The notes under the pieces were generated by a model, which was not told where the DNA came from, made no database searches, and saw nothing but the letters and a program-made list of their open reading frames with translations. The translations under genes and the position numbers were made by a program. DNA of 64,000 nucleotides from Cercospora beticola (Eukaryota; Ascomycota; Dothideomycetes; Mycosphaerellales; Mycosphaerellaceae), in contig NC_088938.1 in assembly GCF_033473495.1 (NCBI RefSeq), positions 2,914,001-2,978,000 on the forward strand, given 5' to 3'. How positions within the stretch are numbered: position 1 is the first letter of the stretch; each line of letters starts with the position of its first letter. Of this stretch, positions 12,252 to 23,000 are shown piece by piece.

Positions 12252-12929
12252 ATGGCAGGAATCACCCTCATCAGCGCAACCCCCTCCCCCTTCGCCCGAA
12301 TGAACCGCATCGCCATGATCGAAAAAAACATCCACTTCACCATCCGCAACGAAATCCCCTGGCACAGCGACACGACCGAAACCCCCAAACACAATCCCCT
12401 CGAGAAACTCCCGATCCTCCTCTTCGATGATGGGAGAGAACCCGTCTACGATAGCGCTCATATTCAAGAATACATTATTCAAAAATACGCAGATAAAAAG
12501 CCTTCTCTTTTAACGGGAGATTTGGACACAGACCTTAAAGCCCGCCAAATCCAAACCCTCTGCGAAGGAATTCTCGACGCGTTCGTTCTTGCGAATTTTG
12601 AGAAGGCGAGGGAGAAGGGGAAGCAGAGTAAGCTTTGGTTGAGTAGGCAGGAGAGGAAGATTGATGGGGGGATGAGGGCTTTGGAGGAGTTGGTGCAGAA
12701 GAAGAGTGGGAAGGAGGGGGGTTATTTGTTGGGAGATGGGAATGTGATGACGATTGCGGATATTGCGGTTGTTTGTACGGTGGGACATATTGAATTTGCT
12801 GGAGTGAGGAAGGGGTGGAAAGGGCAGTATCCGGAGTTGGCCCAGTTTTGGGAGGGGTTGGATCAGAGGGAGAGTTTTAGGAGTACGAGGCCGGAGATGT
12901 TTGATTTGAGGACGGAGGTTGTGGTTTGA
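12252..12929 (+). CDS. glutathione S-transferase-like protein
   Basis: Single exon, 225 residues. The N-terminal thioredoxin-like domain (about 1-82) has SPFARMNRIAM, then NPLEKLPILLFDDG with the cis-Pro, then DSAHIQEYI, the glutathione-binding Ser region. The C-terminal helical domain (about 90-220) has DGNVMTIADIAVVCTVGHIE. GSTs of this type conjugate glutathione to electrophiles or reduce peroxides in the cytosol. The catalytic Ser of the SPFARM motif appears present; there is no Cys, so not an omega type. Base use changes sharply inside the gene: the first half is C-rich and G-poor on the coding strand, the second half G-rich and almost C-free from about 12590 onward. Confidence 0.88.
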   Translation: MAGITLISATPSPFARMNRIAMIEKNIHFTIRNEIPWHSDTTETPKHNPLEKLPILLFDDGREPVYDSAHIQEYIIQKYADKKPSLLTGDLDTDLKARQIQTLCEGILDAFVLANFEKAREKGKQSKLWLSRQERKIDGGMRALEELVQKKSGKEGGYLLGDGNVMTIADIAVVCTVGHIEFAGVRKGWKGQYPELAQFWEGLDQRESFRSTRPEMFDLRTEVVV

Positions 12930-13922
12930 GTGGAAGTGGAAGTGGACGGGGTAGTTGAGAAAGTGGTATATGAAGTTGGTTGAATGAAGGTAGTGAACAA
13001 TATGGACGAGTACTACCCCCTTCACGCACGTGCCTTCACTCGTTAGTGGGCATGCTTTGGATAGGCTTTTGCCTCAGCTGCACGATCAAACCTCGAGCTG
13101 TATCCACTGGTCCGATGTGGGAAGTAGGACGTCTATTCCCACGCGAAACGCTTGCTCCAAAGGAGACAAGTTGTCTGTGAGTTCGGCGCCATTTGGCCAG
13201 AATGGTCCATCAAGCTAATGAGCCGCCTGCCTCTTTCGGCTGGGTCGACCGAAACACGTGCCGTATCACGGGCCTGCCTGCATAGATCCAGCAGCACATC
13301 AGCACAGCACATGTGTTTATTATCAGCACGGGCTCGATTCGAATTCAGTCTACAGCGGCCGCAGAGTTCTCTCCCCATCAGAACGCAATTCATCGTGAAC
13401 AGGACATGTCGTGCAACATGAGTGGTGGTTGCCAAGTGCAGCATTTCTACGACCGGACTCAGCACCCGTGGAACGGCGCCACTTTACGCTAAGTGCACAA
13501 TAAAGTTCTACTACAGCTCCTGCAGCGACTGAGGCTGGCTGAATAGCACTCGACTATTCGCGAGTCTCCAGTGCGACAGCGCATGTTGGCCATTTTTCTG
13601 TGGCGGAAACACTTGGAGCACAACGCGCAGCTGGAAGAGAATTCGCATGCCGGCTACATTGTTCGTACAGTGTTCAGTTCACACACTCTCTCCAGTATTC
13701 GCTCGAGTCTTATCCCAACGCCATGAGCCGGAGCGTAAATGATGTGGCGGCGGCACGCTCTTGCTGTTCTAGATCCTGTTAAGCCAACAGCCCGTCTTGT
13801 GGCTTGCTTGCACCCAGCTGACGATTCATAGACTACATGAACTCGATATGCGCCAGTGATAATTGCTGCAGATCCAGCCAAAGTGTACGGTCAGCCTGCC
13901 TTTGCTGCTCCCTTCGTCCAAA
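12930..13922. other. intergenic, no supported gene
   Basis: About 1 kb between the GST and the PAN-domain gene. Short frames at 13152-13421 and 13600-13782 have no recognisable features. The last few hundred bases are probably the promoter of the PAN gene. Confidence 0.5.
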
Positions 13923-15248
13923 ATGTACACTCAACTCATCGCAGCCCTCGTTCCGGCCTCGTTAGTTGCTGCCGTTGGCAATAGCAACAACGTGTGCAAC
14001 AAAAATCCTTATTTGGCTCTGCGTCCACTGTCCAAACTTCCCGCCGTGCAATCGTTCTGCACATCCAAGTTTCCGGCAGTCCCTTGCACTACCACATTGA
14101 CGACAACCGCAACAGCGACCTCCTTCACAACAGTGTCGACTTCTACGACCACAACCGGTGAGCATGCTTGAGAAAGTACCATCTGGAGTGAGTGCTGACC
14201 AGCTGGAGGAACGACAACCAAGACAACAACGGTGCAGATTGATACAGTGCAAAGCGCAACATCCACCTCCACCTGTGAGTAGTTGCCTAAATCACATTAC
14301 AGAAATGAATCCGCTAATCTCAATCATATAGCTACCGTCTTCACCGGCACGACCACTACAACGACTTTCACCTCAACGAGTACATCGACCACCTTCACTA
14401 CAACTGCAACAGTTTGCTCCACTACCAATGTTCGCCAAGGTCGCTGCTAGTACAGAAAGCACCGACTAACACTGTTGCAGGACAAGCGTGACACTCCGGA
14501 TGTCGAGCCAGCTCGCGATGGTTTGCAATACCATACCCTCATCCAACGCCCTAAGCTAGCAGGACGATATGTCCCCGTTGGCCGTCGTGAGCCCGCAAGA
14601 GCCACACCTTGTCCAACTCCTGATGCGTTGAAGAAGTTGGCAGCTTCTGCAGTTAAGACCTTCTGCTCCTGCGTGACGAAAGCTGCACCGTGCGCTGCTG
14701 CTGCAGCCACTGCGACCTCCACGACAACAAGTTCAGTCACAGCGACCGTCTCGACACAGGCGACTTCGACTACATCAGTCACCGCCGTCACCACGGAATT
14801 TATCATCAGTACGACCACTATATCGACAGTAACGACTGCCACAACATCCGAAGTCTCCACCACCGTCCTCTCCACATCGACCGTCTCACAGGTCCCATGC
14901 CTGAGCTGCACAAGCGGCACTTTCTGCGACAGTAAGCAAAACAATTCCCTTGTTTCGAGAGATTCTTACGCTAACGAACGTCTTCCTCTTCCCTAAACAG
15001 GTGGCTTCAGTTATACGCAAACGTGCGGAATCCGTGCCACTTTCGTGGGCTCAGGAGGGACACCACCCAGAGTGAGCACCCAGGTTTCAGTGGATGCCTG
15101 CCGTCAAACGTGCGCGGACCTTGACTTTTGCAATTTTTACACTTTCGATCTCCGCACGGCAGTGTGTACTGCGTATGATAATGCCGTTGGTTATGCCTCG
15201 ACACCGGACTTTGGGTCGGTTATTGGCCAGTTTATAGCTGCTTGTTGA
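13923..15248 (+). CDS. secreted Thr-rich protein with C-terminal PAN/Apple-like domain
   Basis: Five exons, 13923-14157, 14203-14274, 14332-14429, 14481-14931 and 15001-15248, total 1104 bases, 367 residues. The start is a signal peptide (MYTQLIAALVPASLVAAVG). Two mucin-like stretches of Thr/Ser runs (exons 1-3, and the middle of exon 4) would be heavily O-glycosylated. Exon 4 opens with DKRDTPDVEPARD, whose Lys-Arg could be a Kex2 cleavage site. The last 80 residues have regularly placed Cys (SVDACRQTCADLDFCNFYTF) typical of a PAN/Apple fold, which binds proteins or carbohydrates. It is probably a cell-wall or extracellular protein. The third intron uses a weak donor (GTTCGC), chosen because it alone keeps the frame; the other donors are good. 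Confidence 0.78.
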
Positions 15249-15535
15249 ACTCGGCTGGGGATAATTTTTTCGTTGTCTTTGATGGTAGGAGATTATGGAG
15301 ACTTGAGGGTTGCGAGTGTAACTCGGAGAGCATTTTGAAGGTTTCTAGAATAGGGACGTCTCTAGTCGCACAAGCGGGTTACATTCGATGCCAAAGCTCT
15401 GTTACTCTCCTGATCTCGACTGTTGACTCCCTTCGCAGCCCCAAGTTGTCTAGAGTACTTCGAGATGTCAGATCCAAGGCATGTATCTAGGGAGAGTGCA
15501 GAATTGCACACATGACGAAACTCACATGTGTTCCG

Positions 15536-15736
15536 TCAGGAAAGATCGATGGCTCTGCCATCCGCGCGAGCACCGAGGCCGGGGTTATTAGGTACTCCGC
15601 ACGAGCATGCTCCTCCTTCTACTTTCCATTCTAAGCCCTGTGATTCGCAGTCGGCTTTGATTGCTTCAGAGCATTGAGCTGTAGCAGAAAGAATGATGGA
15701 TGGGGAGAGCAGAGCGATGAGAAGAGTGAACCACAT
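15536..15736 (-). CDS. small secreted cysteine-containing protein (effector-like)
   Basis: A 66-residue frame with a clear signal peptide (MWFTLLIALLSPSIILSATA) followed by about 46 mature residues with four Cys (QCSEAIKADC, then GACSCG). Four Cys could form two disulphides. No family is recognised. Size, secretion signal and Cys content match small secreted proteins of plant-associated or soil fungi, but function is unknown. A TATA box sits 93 bp upstream of the ATG on the same strand, which raises confidence that this is a real gene. A further intron in the 3' UTR is possible. Confidence 0.62.
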   Translation of the reverse strand: MWFTLLIALLSPSIILSATAQCSEAIKADCESQGLEWKVEGGACSCGVPNNPGLGARADGRAIDLS

Positions 15737-15828
15737 TTTTTGTGAAGTTTTGGTTTAGGCGGGAGTAGGATTAGCGAAGGACCAAGGAATGAGTTGAGAC
15801 ACATTGAAGAGGATAGGGCTTTTATATC

Positions 15829-15836
15829 TCATTTCT
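15829..15836 (-). promoter_or_regulatory. TATA box of the small secreted protein gene
   Basis: The minus strand reads TATAAAAG here, 93 bp upstream of the ATG at 15736. Good consensus and spacing. Confidence 0.55.
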
Positions 15837-16284
15837 GCAATGTTCGCATGTCTTGGACTCTTGGAGAGTATACTGATTACGAGCTTCTAATGTCTTGTCC
15901 CGGTGTAGCTCCTGTAACTAAGTCTGGTTGAGGGGTTGCTCAGTGAACGCCAAGTAGAACTAGAGCGTCAGTATACGCTGTAGCAATCGAGTTGTCCGAT
16001 AGCCGGAGTTTAGCTAACGAGCAGTCCGTTTACAACCAATGCCTAGCATCTTTCCCATTCGTTTCGTTTCGTCGTTTGATCTAGCTATACACGAATCGAG
16101 CCTTGGTAAGCGTGCATCGGCATGATGGGCAACGTTCCTAATGACGGCGATGATAGATACGCATCGCTTCTGCGGCCTTATCATCATTGATTAGTGATCG
16201 TGCCAGGTGCTAGCGCTTATGGCAGACGTAGCGTTCTTGGGTTTCCCTGAAGTGCTGCGCAATTCCGGACGGCGAGATTGCAAC
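15837..16284. other. intergenic between the small secreted protein gene and the MFS gene
   Basis: About 450 bp. No gene seen; it holds the upstream region of the small secreted protein gene and the 3' region of the MFS gene. Confidence 0.5.
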
Positions 16285-17868
16285 TCAGCGGACTTTCCCC
16301 GGATGATTCTTTCTGATCCTTTCGCCATATCTGAACATAATCCAAGCCATCGGAGTGAAAGCCAGAGCTATGAACGCTAACAGTGTGTTACCCCAGCCCT
16401 GTCCAAGAGCCGCATAGAGTGATGGACCAGCCAATGGCAAGAATGCTCCAAGGAGCGACCTGAAAATCGTGTTTGCAGCCGCAGCAGATGATGCGTACAA
16501 GGTGAATGCATCGATAAGATACGACTGAACAGGCATGAAGATTGCTAGAGTTCCTAGACCTATCCACGCTGTACCGATAATAGGGACGATCCAGTGTGCG
16601 CCAGCTTCTGCGGACCAGCCATACCATACTAATCCGATCGGGACGATCAGAGAGCCGGGAAGAAGTGGTAGAAGTCGGAACTCTGGCTTCCATTCTGTGC
16701 CCTTCGAGTAATGGACCACGAGACGATCTGAAAGTGCTCCGAGGGCAAATAGGCCAATCGCGCAGCCTACTCCGAAACCGAGATATGTCAGGCCTACGAT
16801 ACGACCACTGAATCCGTAGACAGTTTCGAAGGTTCTCTCGAAACTTGTGAATAGCAGATAGGTATAGCCGTATACCAGACCGACATACACCGATGTCAGA
16901 AACACAATTGGCGAAGTGAACAGCATGGCCAGGGGACGTTTGATAGCTCTTTTAAAGATTTCCGCTTTTGTGAGGTTGTTCGAGTACTGGTGATGTAGCT
17001 TCTCATTCCCAGTTTCGGCTTTCAGCTTCTTCGTAATTCGTTCGAGCAAGACTGGGGCATAAGTCTCTTGCTGTAGGCACAATGAGACGCAGGTACCGAC
17101 TGCAGAGACTATGGTAAGCAACCAGAAATTCCATCGCCAGTCTGCAGCTTCACCTAGAAAGCCACCGGCTATTGGGCCTACGACTGGGCCAAGCAAAGGA
17201 CCAGCTGTGAAGATCGCGGTGACTTTGCCGCGTTTTTCTTTGCGCACACAATCCGCAATTGATCCATTGCCGATTGTGACAGGTGAAGATCCAGCAAGAC
17301 CACCGAGAAATCGAAATGCAAGTAGAGCTCCAATGTTGGGCGAGAGTGCGCATGCAAGGTTCCAAATAGTGAACAAGATACTGTTCGCGTGGTATACCGG
17401 TAATCGTCCATAGATCTCAGATAGTGGAGCAAGTATCAGAGGACCTGTTGCATATCCAAGAATGTATATTGAAACCGCAAAACTTCCGATCGTTTCGTTG
17501 TTCGTGCCAAAATCATCGAGTACGAGAGTGATGACAGGCGCCATCATTGAAGATGCGAGAGGCGTGAGGAGTCGAAAGAACGATATAACGCCCAGATTGC
17601 ACCAGACTTTTGTTGTTGACCAATTCTGGGGATTGCGTGGATCATTATCAGACCAAGTGACTAGGTCCGGATCTCTGTCTTCCTGCTCGTCTGAATTACC
17701 ATCGTTTCCCTCGTTCTTTTCGACATCTCTTGTTGATTGTTGCTGCTCGGCCCCATCTTGTGAATGCGTGTAATCTTCTTTTTCATTGAATCTTGATGCA
17801 TAATATGTGCTGGCACCTTCTGAAGATGATTCTCTGCGCGCATTGTCAGATTCCGCCTCTTTAGACAT
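16285..17868 (-). CDS. MFS transporter, DHA1 (drug:H+ antiporter) type
   Basis: Single exon, 527 residues. A hydrophilic acidic N-terminus of about 85 residues is followed by PRNPQNWS, the usual entry motif of this subfamily, then 12 predicted membrane segments. LAPLSEIYGRLPVY is the motif A equivalent between TM2 and TM3. AGPLLGPVVGPIAGGFLGE is the motif C of antiporters in TM5, and WRWNFWLL follows. Fungal homologues export polyamines, fungicides or secondary metabolites through the plasma membrane; the substrate cannot be read from sequence. It is divergent from the APH-like kinase gene with about 920 bp between them. No biosynthetic core gene lies beside it. Confidence 0.92.
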   Translation of the reverse strand: MSKEAESDNARRESSSEGASTYYASRFNEKEDYTHSQDGAEQQQSTRDVEKNEGNDGNSDEQEDRDPDLVTWSDNDPRNPQNWSTTKVWCNLGVISFFRLLTPLASSMMAPVITLVLDDFGTNNETIGSFAVSIYILGYATGPLILAPLSEIYGRLPVYHANSILFTIWNLACALSPNIGALLAFRFLGGLAGSSPVTIGNGSIADCVRKEKRGKVTAIFTAGPLLGPVVGPIAGGFLGEAADWRWNFWLLTIVSAVGTCVSLCLQQETYAPVLLERITKKLKAETGNEKLHHQYSNNLTKAEIFKRAIKRPLAMLFTSPIVFLTSVYVGLVYGYTYLLFTSFERTFETVYGFSGRIVGLTYLGFGVGCAIGLFALGALSDRLVVHYSKGTEWKPEFRLLPLLPGSLIVPIGLVWYGWSAEAGAHWIVPIIGTAWIGLGTLAIFMPVQSYLIDAFTLYASSAAAANTIFRSLLGAFLPLAGPSLYAALGQGWGNTLLAFIALAFTPMAWIMFRYGERIRKNHPGKVR

Positions 17869-18787
17869 GTTGATGGCGCTGAGAGGAGATGGCAGGCCTG
17901 AAACAACGACAAAATCGACAAGTGTGAGTCGATGGCCGTACCGATGAGACGCATGCGGTCGTGCAAACGCTTGTCTTGAAAGGGCATTAACAGAATCCCG
18001 CCATCATTGTGCACATTGATCGACGGCATTCAATCGCTAACACTGTTAAGCGTTCTCGGCATATTTGGCCATGTCTGCGAAGTTGAGATGGCCGCGGAAA
18101 CTCAGTGCTGAGACCTGCCTGTGGCAGCTGCAGCACCGCAACGGCACTTACGCCAGTATACAGTCATTGCTGTCGCTCCATGTTGAGGCGGCGAATGTTG
18201 CACGCAGCGGGGGAAATAGTCGAACTCAAAGGCCATGAGTTGGGGTCATTTTGCCGATCGCATGACGAGTTGTAAAGCGGCTGCAAAATCTTCCAGCAGC
18301 ATCGCGCTTTGGTAGAGTCGGTGAGTGGTCCGAGATCTGCAGATCAAGCAACGCCGCGAGGCGCGATCCGCTGCTCTGTATATCCATCGCTCCACAGCTC
18401 TGTTTGGATCGGAGGATCAGCATATTGCCAGCACAGGCACACGACCACTTTCCCAAAATAGGCAAACACAGGTCTGCACGCCTCCTGGGAGATATGTGCG
18501 ATGTCGATGATGCAAGAGGAGCACTTGCATGTGATATGCGTGGGCGTTGGCGTGTTAGTCCCTTTGAAGCGGTTTCTATTGCACCACCGTTCGAAGACTT
18601 CGTCATTGTGCCAATCACGCACTCAACCGAAGTCTGCGATAACCATTCCTGGCTTGGCTTGTAGGAAAAGCTGTTGGATGCAGTATGGCCGAAGTCAGAG
18701 GCATCATATATGTCCGCTTCCCCAGAACGTGGCCTCTGCAGGGTATATTCTAATCATCTGCTCAAACACCTTTCACGGATAGAAATT
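17869..18787. other. divergent intergenic region between MFS and APH-like genes
   Basis: About 920 bp presumed to hold both promoters. The overlapping short frames at 18226-18782 on both strands lack family signals, and I see no clear operator. Confidence 0.5.
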
Positions 18788-19888
18788 ATGGGGAGCATTG
18801 AAGTGTCCACCCAAGTGGTCGAACGCCCTCCATCCTGGCAGAAGTCGGTTCACGAGTATCTCGCCGAGAACGACCTAAAATGCAAGAAGGCAACGCCATT
18901 GCAAGGAGGAGCATCTGCTTACATCTGGAAACTGGAAGGTCTCGCACCTAAAAGACCAAGCTCGAGGCCAACACTGCCACTTCGCTCGATCTCTCAGGCA
19001 TGCATCATGAAATATGGCGATGACACTGCCAAAAGTGTCGCAGGGATAAAGATGTCGCCAGATCGGATGTCCAATGAGGCTCAAGCAATGAACTCAGCAA
19101 CACTCGCACGCGTATGTGCGGAAGAGCCCAGCGTCGAAATCCCACGCCTCGTCAGCAGTACAGATCAAGCGGTCATCATGAGCTGGGCCGGTGAGACAGA
19201 TCTCAGATCTGCATATATCAAAGATCAGACTTTGGATGCTCGGGATGCTGGATCACGGATAGGTCGATGGGCTGCTGTAATGCATCGTGCTGGTCGCGGG
19301 AATCCAGATCAGGAGCAATGGGATAGCACCACGAGGGACTCGGTCCTCAAGTTGGAGGAACATCATCTTCGAACCAGACTTTCTGAAGACCCCAGCTTTA
19401 CATCAGAGGATATCGAGAGGGCGGCTGCCGCATTTCATGCTCCAGATGAAGTTCGCACTCTGACAGCATACGACTTCCGACCGATGAATACGCTTCTGAG
19501 GCCAAGCGACGATACCAGCCGACCACTCATTACAGTAGTTGACTGGGAAATTGCCGGTTATGGAGACCCAGCCTTCGACCTTCGGATGTGGATCGCTGAG
19601 GCAATCGTGACTGAAGCAAAATATGGCGGCGAGAGAGGCCTGTTGGAAGGCTTCTTGACTGCCTATCGTCAACAGGCAGGGGAGATCATCGCGGATACGG
19701 CGCTCTTGTGCAGGGTGACTATCCTCGTAGGGTCGATGTGGGAATTTCTCATGCCATGCTCGATCTGGGACTGCACCGAGGCCGATGCAGAGTATTTTCG
19801 AAAGACAGGGCGAGAGTATATCCGTGCGGGCATAGATGCTGATCTCGATTGGTTATCGAAAAGCAGCCTGGCGTCGTTATTACAGTAA
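18788..19888 (+). CDS. aminoglycoside phosphotransferase (APH/choline kinase)-like protein
   Basis: Single exon, 366 residues from the ATG of MGSIEVSTQ; an in-frame ATG 38 codons upstream lacks homology. The fold is recognised from a nucleotide-loop region (LQGGASAYIWKLE, about residue 35), the catalytic-loop equivalent AYDFRPMNTLL (Asp near 229, Asn five residues on) and the metal-binding VVDWEIAGYGDPAFDLRMW (Asp near 252). The usual HGD of the catalytic loop is AYD here, so the His is lost while the Asp and Asn are kept. This group phosphorylates small hydroxylated compounds or proteins; the substrate is unknown. Divergent to an MFS pump, which could suggest detoxification, but that is inference. 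Confidence 0.82.
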   Translation: MGSIEVSTQVVERPPSWQKSVHEYLAENDLKCKKATPLQGGASAYIWKLEGLAPKRPSSRPTLPLRSISQACIMKYGDDTAKSVAGIKMSPDRMSNEAQAMNSATLARVCAEEPSVEIPRLVSSTDQAVIMSWAGETDLRSAYIKDQTLDARDAGSRIGRWAAVMHRAGRGNPDQEQWDSTTRDSVLKLEEHHLRTRLSEDPSFTSEDIERAAAAFHAPDEVRTLTAYDFRPMNTLLRPSDDTSRPLITVVDWEIAGYGDPAFDLRMWIAEAIVTEAKYGGERGLLEGFLTAYRQQAGEIIADTALLCRVTILVGSMWEFLMPCSIWDCTEADAEYFRKTGREYIRAGIDADLDWLSKSSLASLLQ

Positions 19889-20058
19889 TGAGCCTGGTAA
19901 ACACCAACAGGAAAAGGTGTTGGTCGTGATGGATAGCGAAGGTGCCAGGCCATGTTGGATCATATCGTAGAAGACAGTCAGCGGTTCTCGTGGTTAGCTC
20001 TGGGTTGGAAGCTTGAGTAGGGAATGTTCATGTCACGTTAGAGAACAGCAATCTAAGG

Positions 20059-23000
20059 CTAAGCGATATATGCCGCCTTGAAAAGGTGTCAGCGAGGGCG
20101 GCACAAAGTTTCCAAATATGAGACTCACATTCAAGCGCACAGTCTCTTCGGCCGAGGTATGGTCACTGCGATGGCCGAATCCACTTGCAGCGAGTGCTTT
20201 CTTACGCTTCTGATAACCTTGAATATGCTATCGCACCGTCAGTATTGAAATGATCCTATGCTCCCTATCGCTACTTACGCGCTCGACACTGTCCTTGACA
20301 ATGTATCTGATCACCGTGATGGGTTTGTCTTGGCCTAAGCGGACCACTCGGCCGATGGCCTGATCCTCGACGGAAGGATTCCATTGCGGCTCCAAGATGT
20401 AAACCCGTGATGCGGCATTGATTGTTAGTCTAAGTGGAGTCAGAACATGCTGCGTTCAGTAGATCAATGCTGGAGCAGCTTACCCTAAGCCACCAGTACC
20501 GATCGTCATGAGCAAGGCAGAAATGGTTGGATCTTCTCCGAGTTGTTCCAGTATCTTGGTTCGCTCGTGATGCGGTGTCTTGCCATGAACCACTACAGCT
20601 CGGATACCGCTCTGAGAGCAGAGGTCTGCTGCGAGGTCGATGGTCTTTCTCCAATATGAAAATACGATGCTTGATCCGTGTGTCAAAATCAGAACCAATA
20701 TCGAATGCCAGTGACGTACCTTTTCTCTGGTGCTTGAGCATTTTGTGACACCAGCAAGTTTTGCACTAATGCGTCCAATTTGGAAGAGTGCTTCGCTGCT
20801 GCACTTGATGTGTTTATCGTATTGCCGCCCAGATTGTTGTCTTGTGCTTCGAAACTTTGTTTGCAGATAGGACACTCTTTTGGTGTCCCATCTGAAGCCC
20901 GTTCATTGTAGCATGTCGCGCAGAGGACATGAGAGCAAGTTCCAAGGACGCCGGAACTTTCATCGTCGACTTGATTGACACCAGCGATTTCCGCGCGGCA
21001 CGAAGCACAAGAGGCGTCCTCGCTTTCTTCCAGCAATGTAAAAAGCTCATCCGGATCCAGCTTCTGCTCGGCGTATATCAGACCGTCCTGTCGGAAAGTC
21101 CCTTGGCTGCAGAATATTCGTAGCTCCAGTAATATTCTGAGCATAACGTTCCGTGTGGACTTGCCAGTACGCCCGCCCACAGCTGCATCTATGGCTCTCC
21201 TACCTGCTTCTATGATCTGGCGATAGTGCTTCGACTCGGATGAAGAGAGCTGAACACTTATTTCAACCGCCTCTGGGTCAGTTAATCCAATGATGTCCTT
21301 GTTCCGACGCAAGCAGATGGGTCGTAGTGCATCTCTCAAAATACGGCATCCGCGCCAGAAATTCTTTCTCGATAGAGTCGCCACGTGTTCGCGGAAGACC
21401 AATAGGTCTCCAAGCAACGGCACGCGACAAAAGTTCAAAAGAGAATACAAGTCGTCAATTTTGTTCGAGATTGGCGTGCCTGTGAGACACCAGTGGTGGA
21501 CCGCTGCCAATTTTGTAGTCGCGGTGAAAATTTGAGTCTGTCGTGTTCGGATAATGTGCGCTATACATTGTGAGCAAGGCACGAATGCGAACAGCCCGTA
21601 TGACAAACCTTCATCAAGTACAATTCGAAAAAAATGCATGCGGTATAGAACTTGACGACTGGGCCTGCTGTGCTCCTTTGCGATCGTACCGTAAGTGGTA
21701 ATCACAATGTCGTGGTTGACAAGTTCTTCACAATTGCGCACCCTTTCGTGGCCGTGATACCGGGCCACTTTGAGCTTGCCGCGGCGCGTATGCCTACTGA
21801 TGCTAGTCGATGGAAGTTCAGACATTATGACCAACATACTGCTGCAATTGCTTGAACCACGAGTCCATGAGTTCTACCCAACGTTTAGCGCTTCCCGAAA
21901 CGGGTGCATGTAGAGAATTTCCAACTCACGGGTAGAAGGAACTGCGACCAGTGTCGCTCTAGTGCGCAACAGTGAAGTTGGCATTCGTGGGCTATTGTGC
22001 GTCGATAACTGACTTGCAAAGTGCTTGCCTCTGTCCATGGAACTGACAATGAGTGAGATTGCGGTCAGTGTCTTTCCAAGTCCCATCTCGTCAGCTAGAA
22101 TGCCGCCTTGTGGCTCCGCTTGCGGCTGTGTTCGCTCGTCGGCAGTGATCCTATGACGGTATCTGAAGATCTCTGAGTACGTCGGTCATGATGTGTCTGC
22201 CAGTTGTACTTACACTGGCATGCCGCTCTCAGTTCTGTCGTGGCCCCAATATTGCATGGTATCTTCGAGAAATTCTCGACCCAGCTCGCGTTTACTCATA
22301 AAATCGAGGGCTTCTCCCTGATGCCTATGGAAGCAACCGTTACCTTTCAGGTAGCTCAATGATGAAGAAGGACAACATACGGCAATATCAGCGTGGTGAC
22401 AATCGAGTTGTCAACTTCTACCGCACTAGCATTCAGCGCGTGCTGTGCCATGCCGTCCAAAGCAGTATTCCAGTCGCTGCCCTGATCTGTTTTGCTCCGT
22501 TTCGCAGTCATCTCTACGAACAGCTCATGCAGCAACATCTCATCTTCAGAAACGTCTAGATCCAACACTTGTGGATTCAAGTATTGCCTCGCATCATCGG
22601 ATCGTGGGTCTTGTAGATATACATCATTCCTGGATAGCAGCTCTCCTATCCGCTGGCATGCGGCGATGGGACCCAAGATGTTGACGTCGATGTACAGCAA
22701 GGCTGAACTGCCGCTGGTTGCCTCTCTTCTCAATCAAGACGTCAATTGGTCACGTCCAACGAACATCTCACATTTCAAGCTGTCAGCCTGCAGGATCTCA
22801 AGTAGCACATTTGTAACCTTGGAGTTCAAGTTCGCCAATTCTCGACAAGATTGGTTGCCCACAATCAATCTCCCGCGCTTCACGACGAGGTTCAACCTTT
22901 GATAATCCTCGGCCGGCTCCGTCATCAGTGCAGTCAGACTTTGCGATGGCTGTAACATTTTGCAAGCAACGTGCGGAATCTACGTTACGATTAGCTTGGG

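Noticed and set aside
12510..13025. Pro/Leu/His-rich 171-codon minus-strand frame over the GST gene
   Set aside because: Created by the G-rich, C-poor coding strand of the GST; low complexity and antisense.
15536..19888. Secondary-metabolite cluster around the MFS gene
   Set aside because: No polyketide synthase, peptide synthetase, terpene cyclase or cluster regulator nearby; the P450 is 40 kb away.
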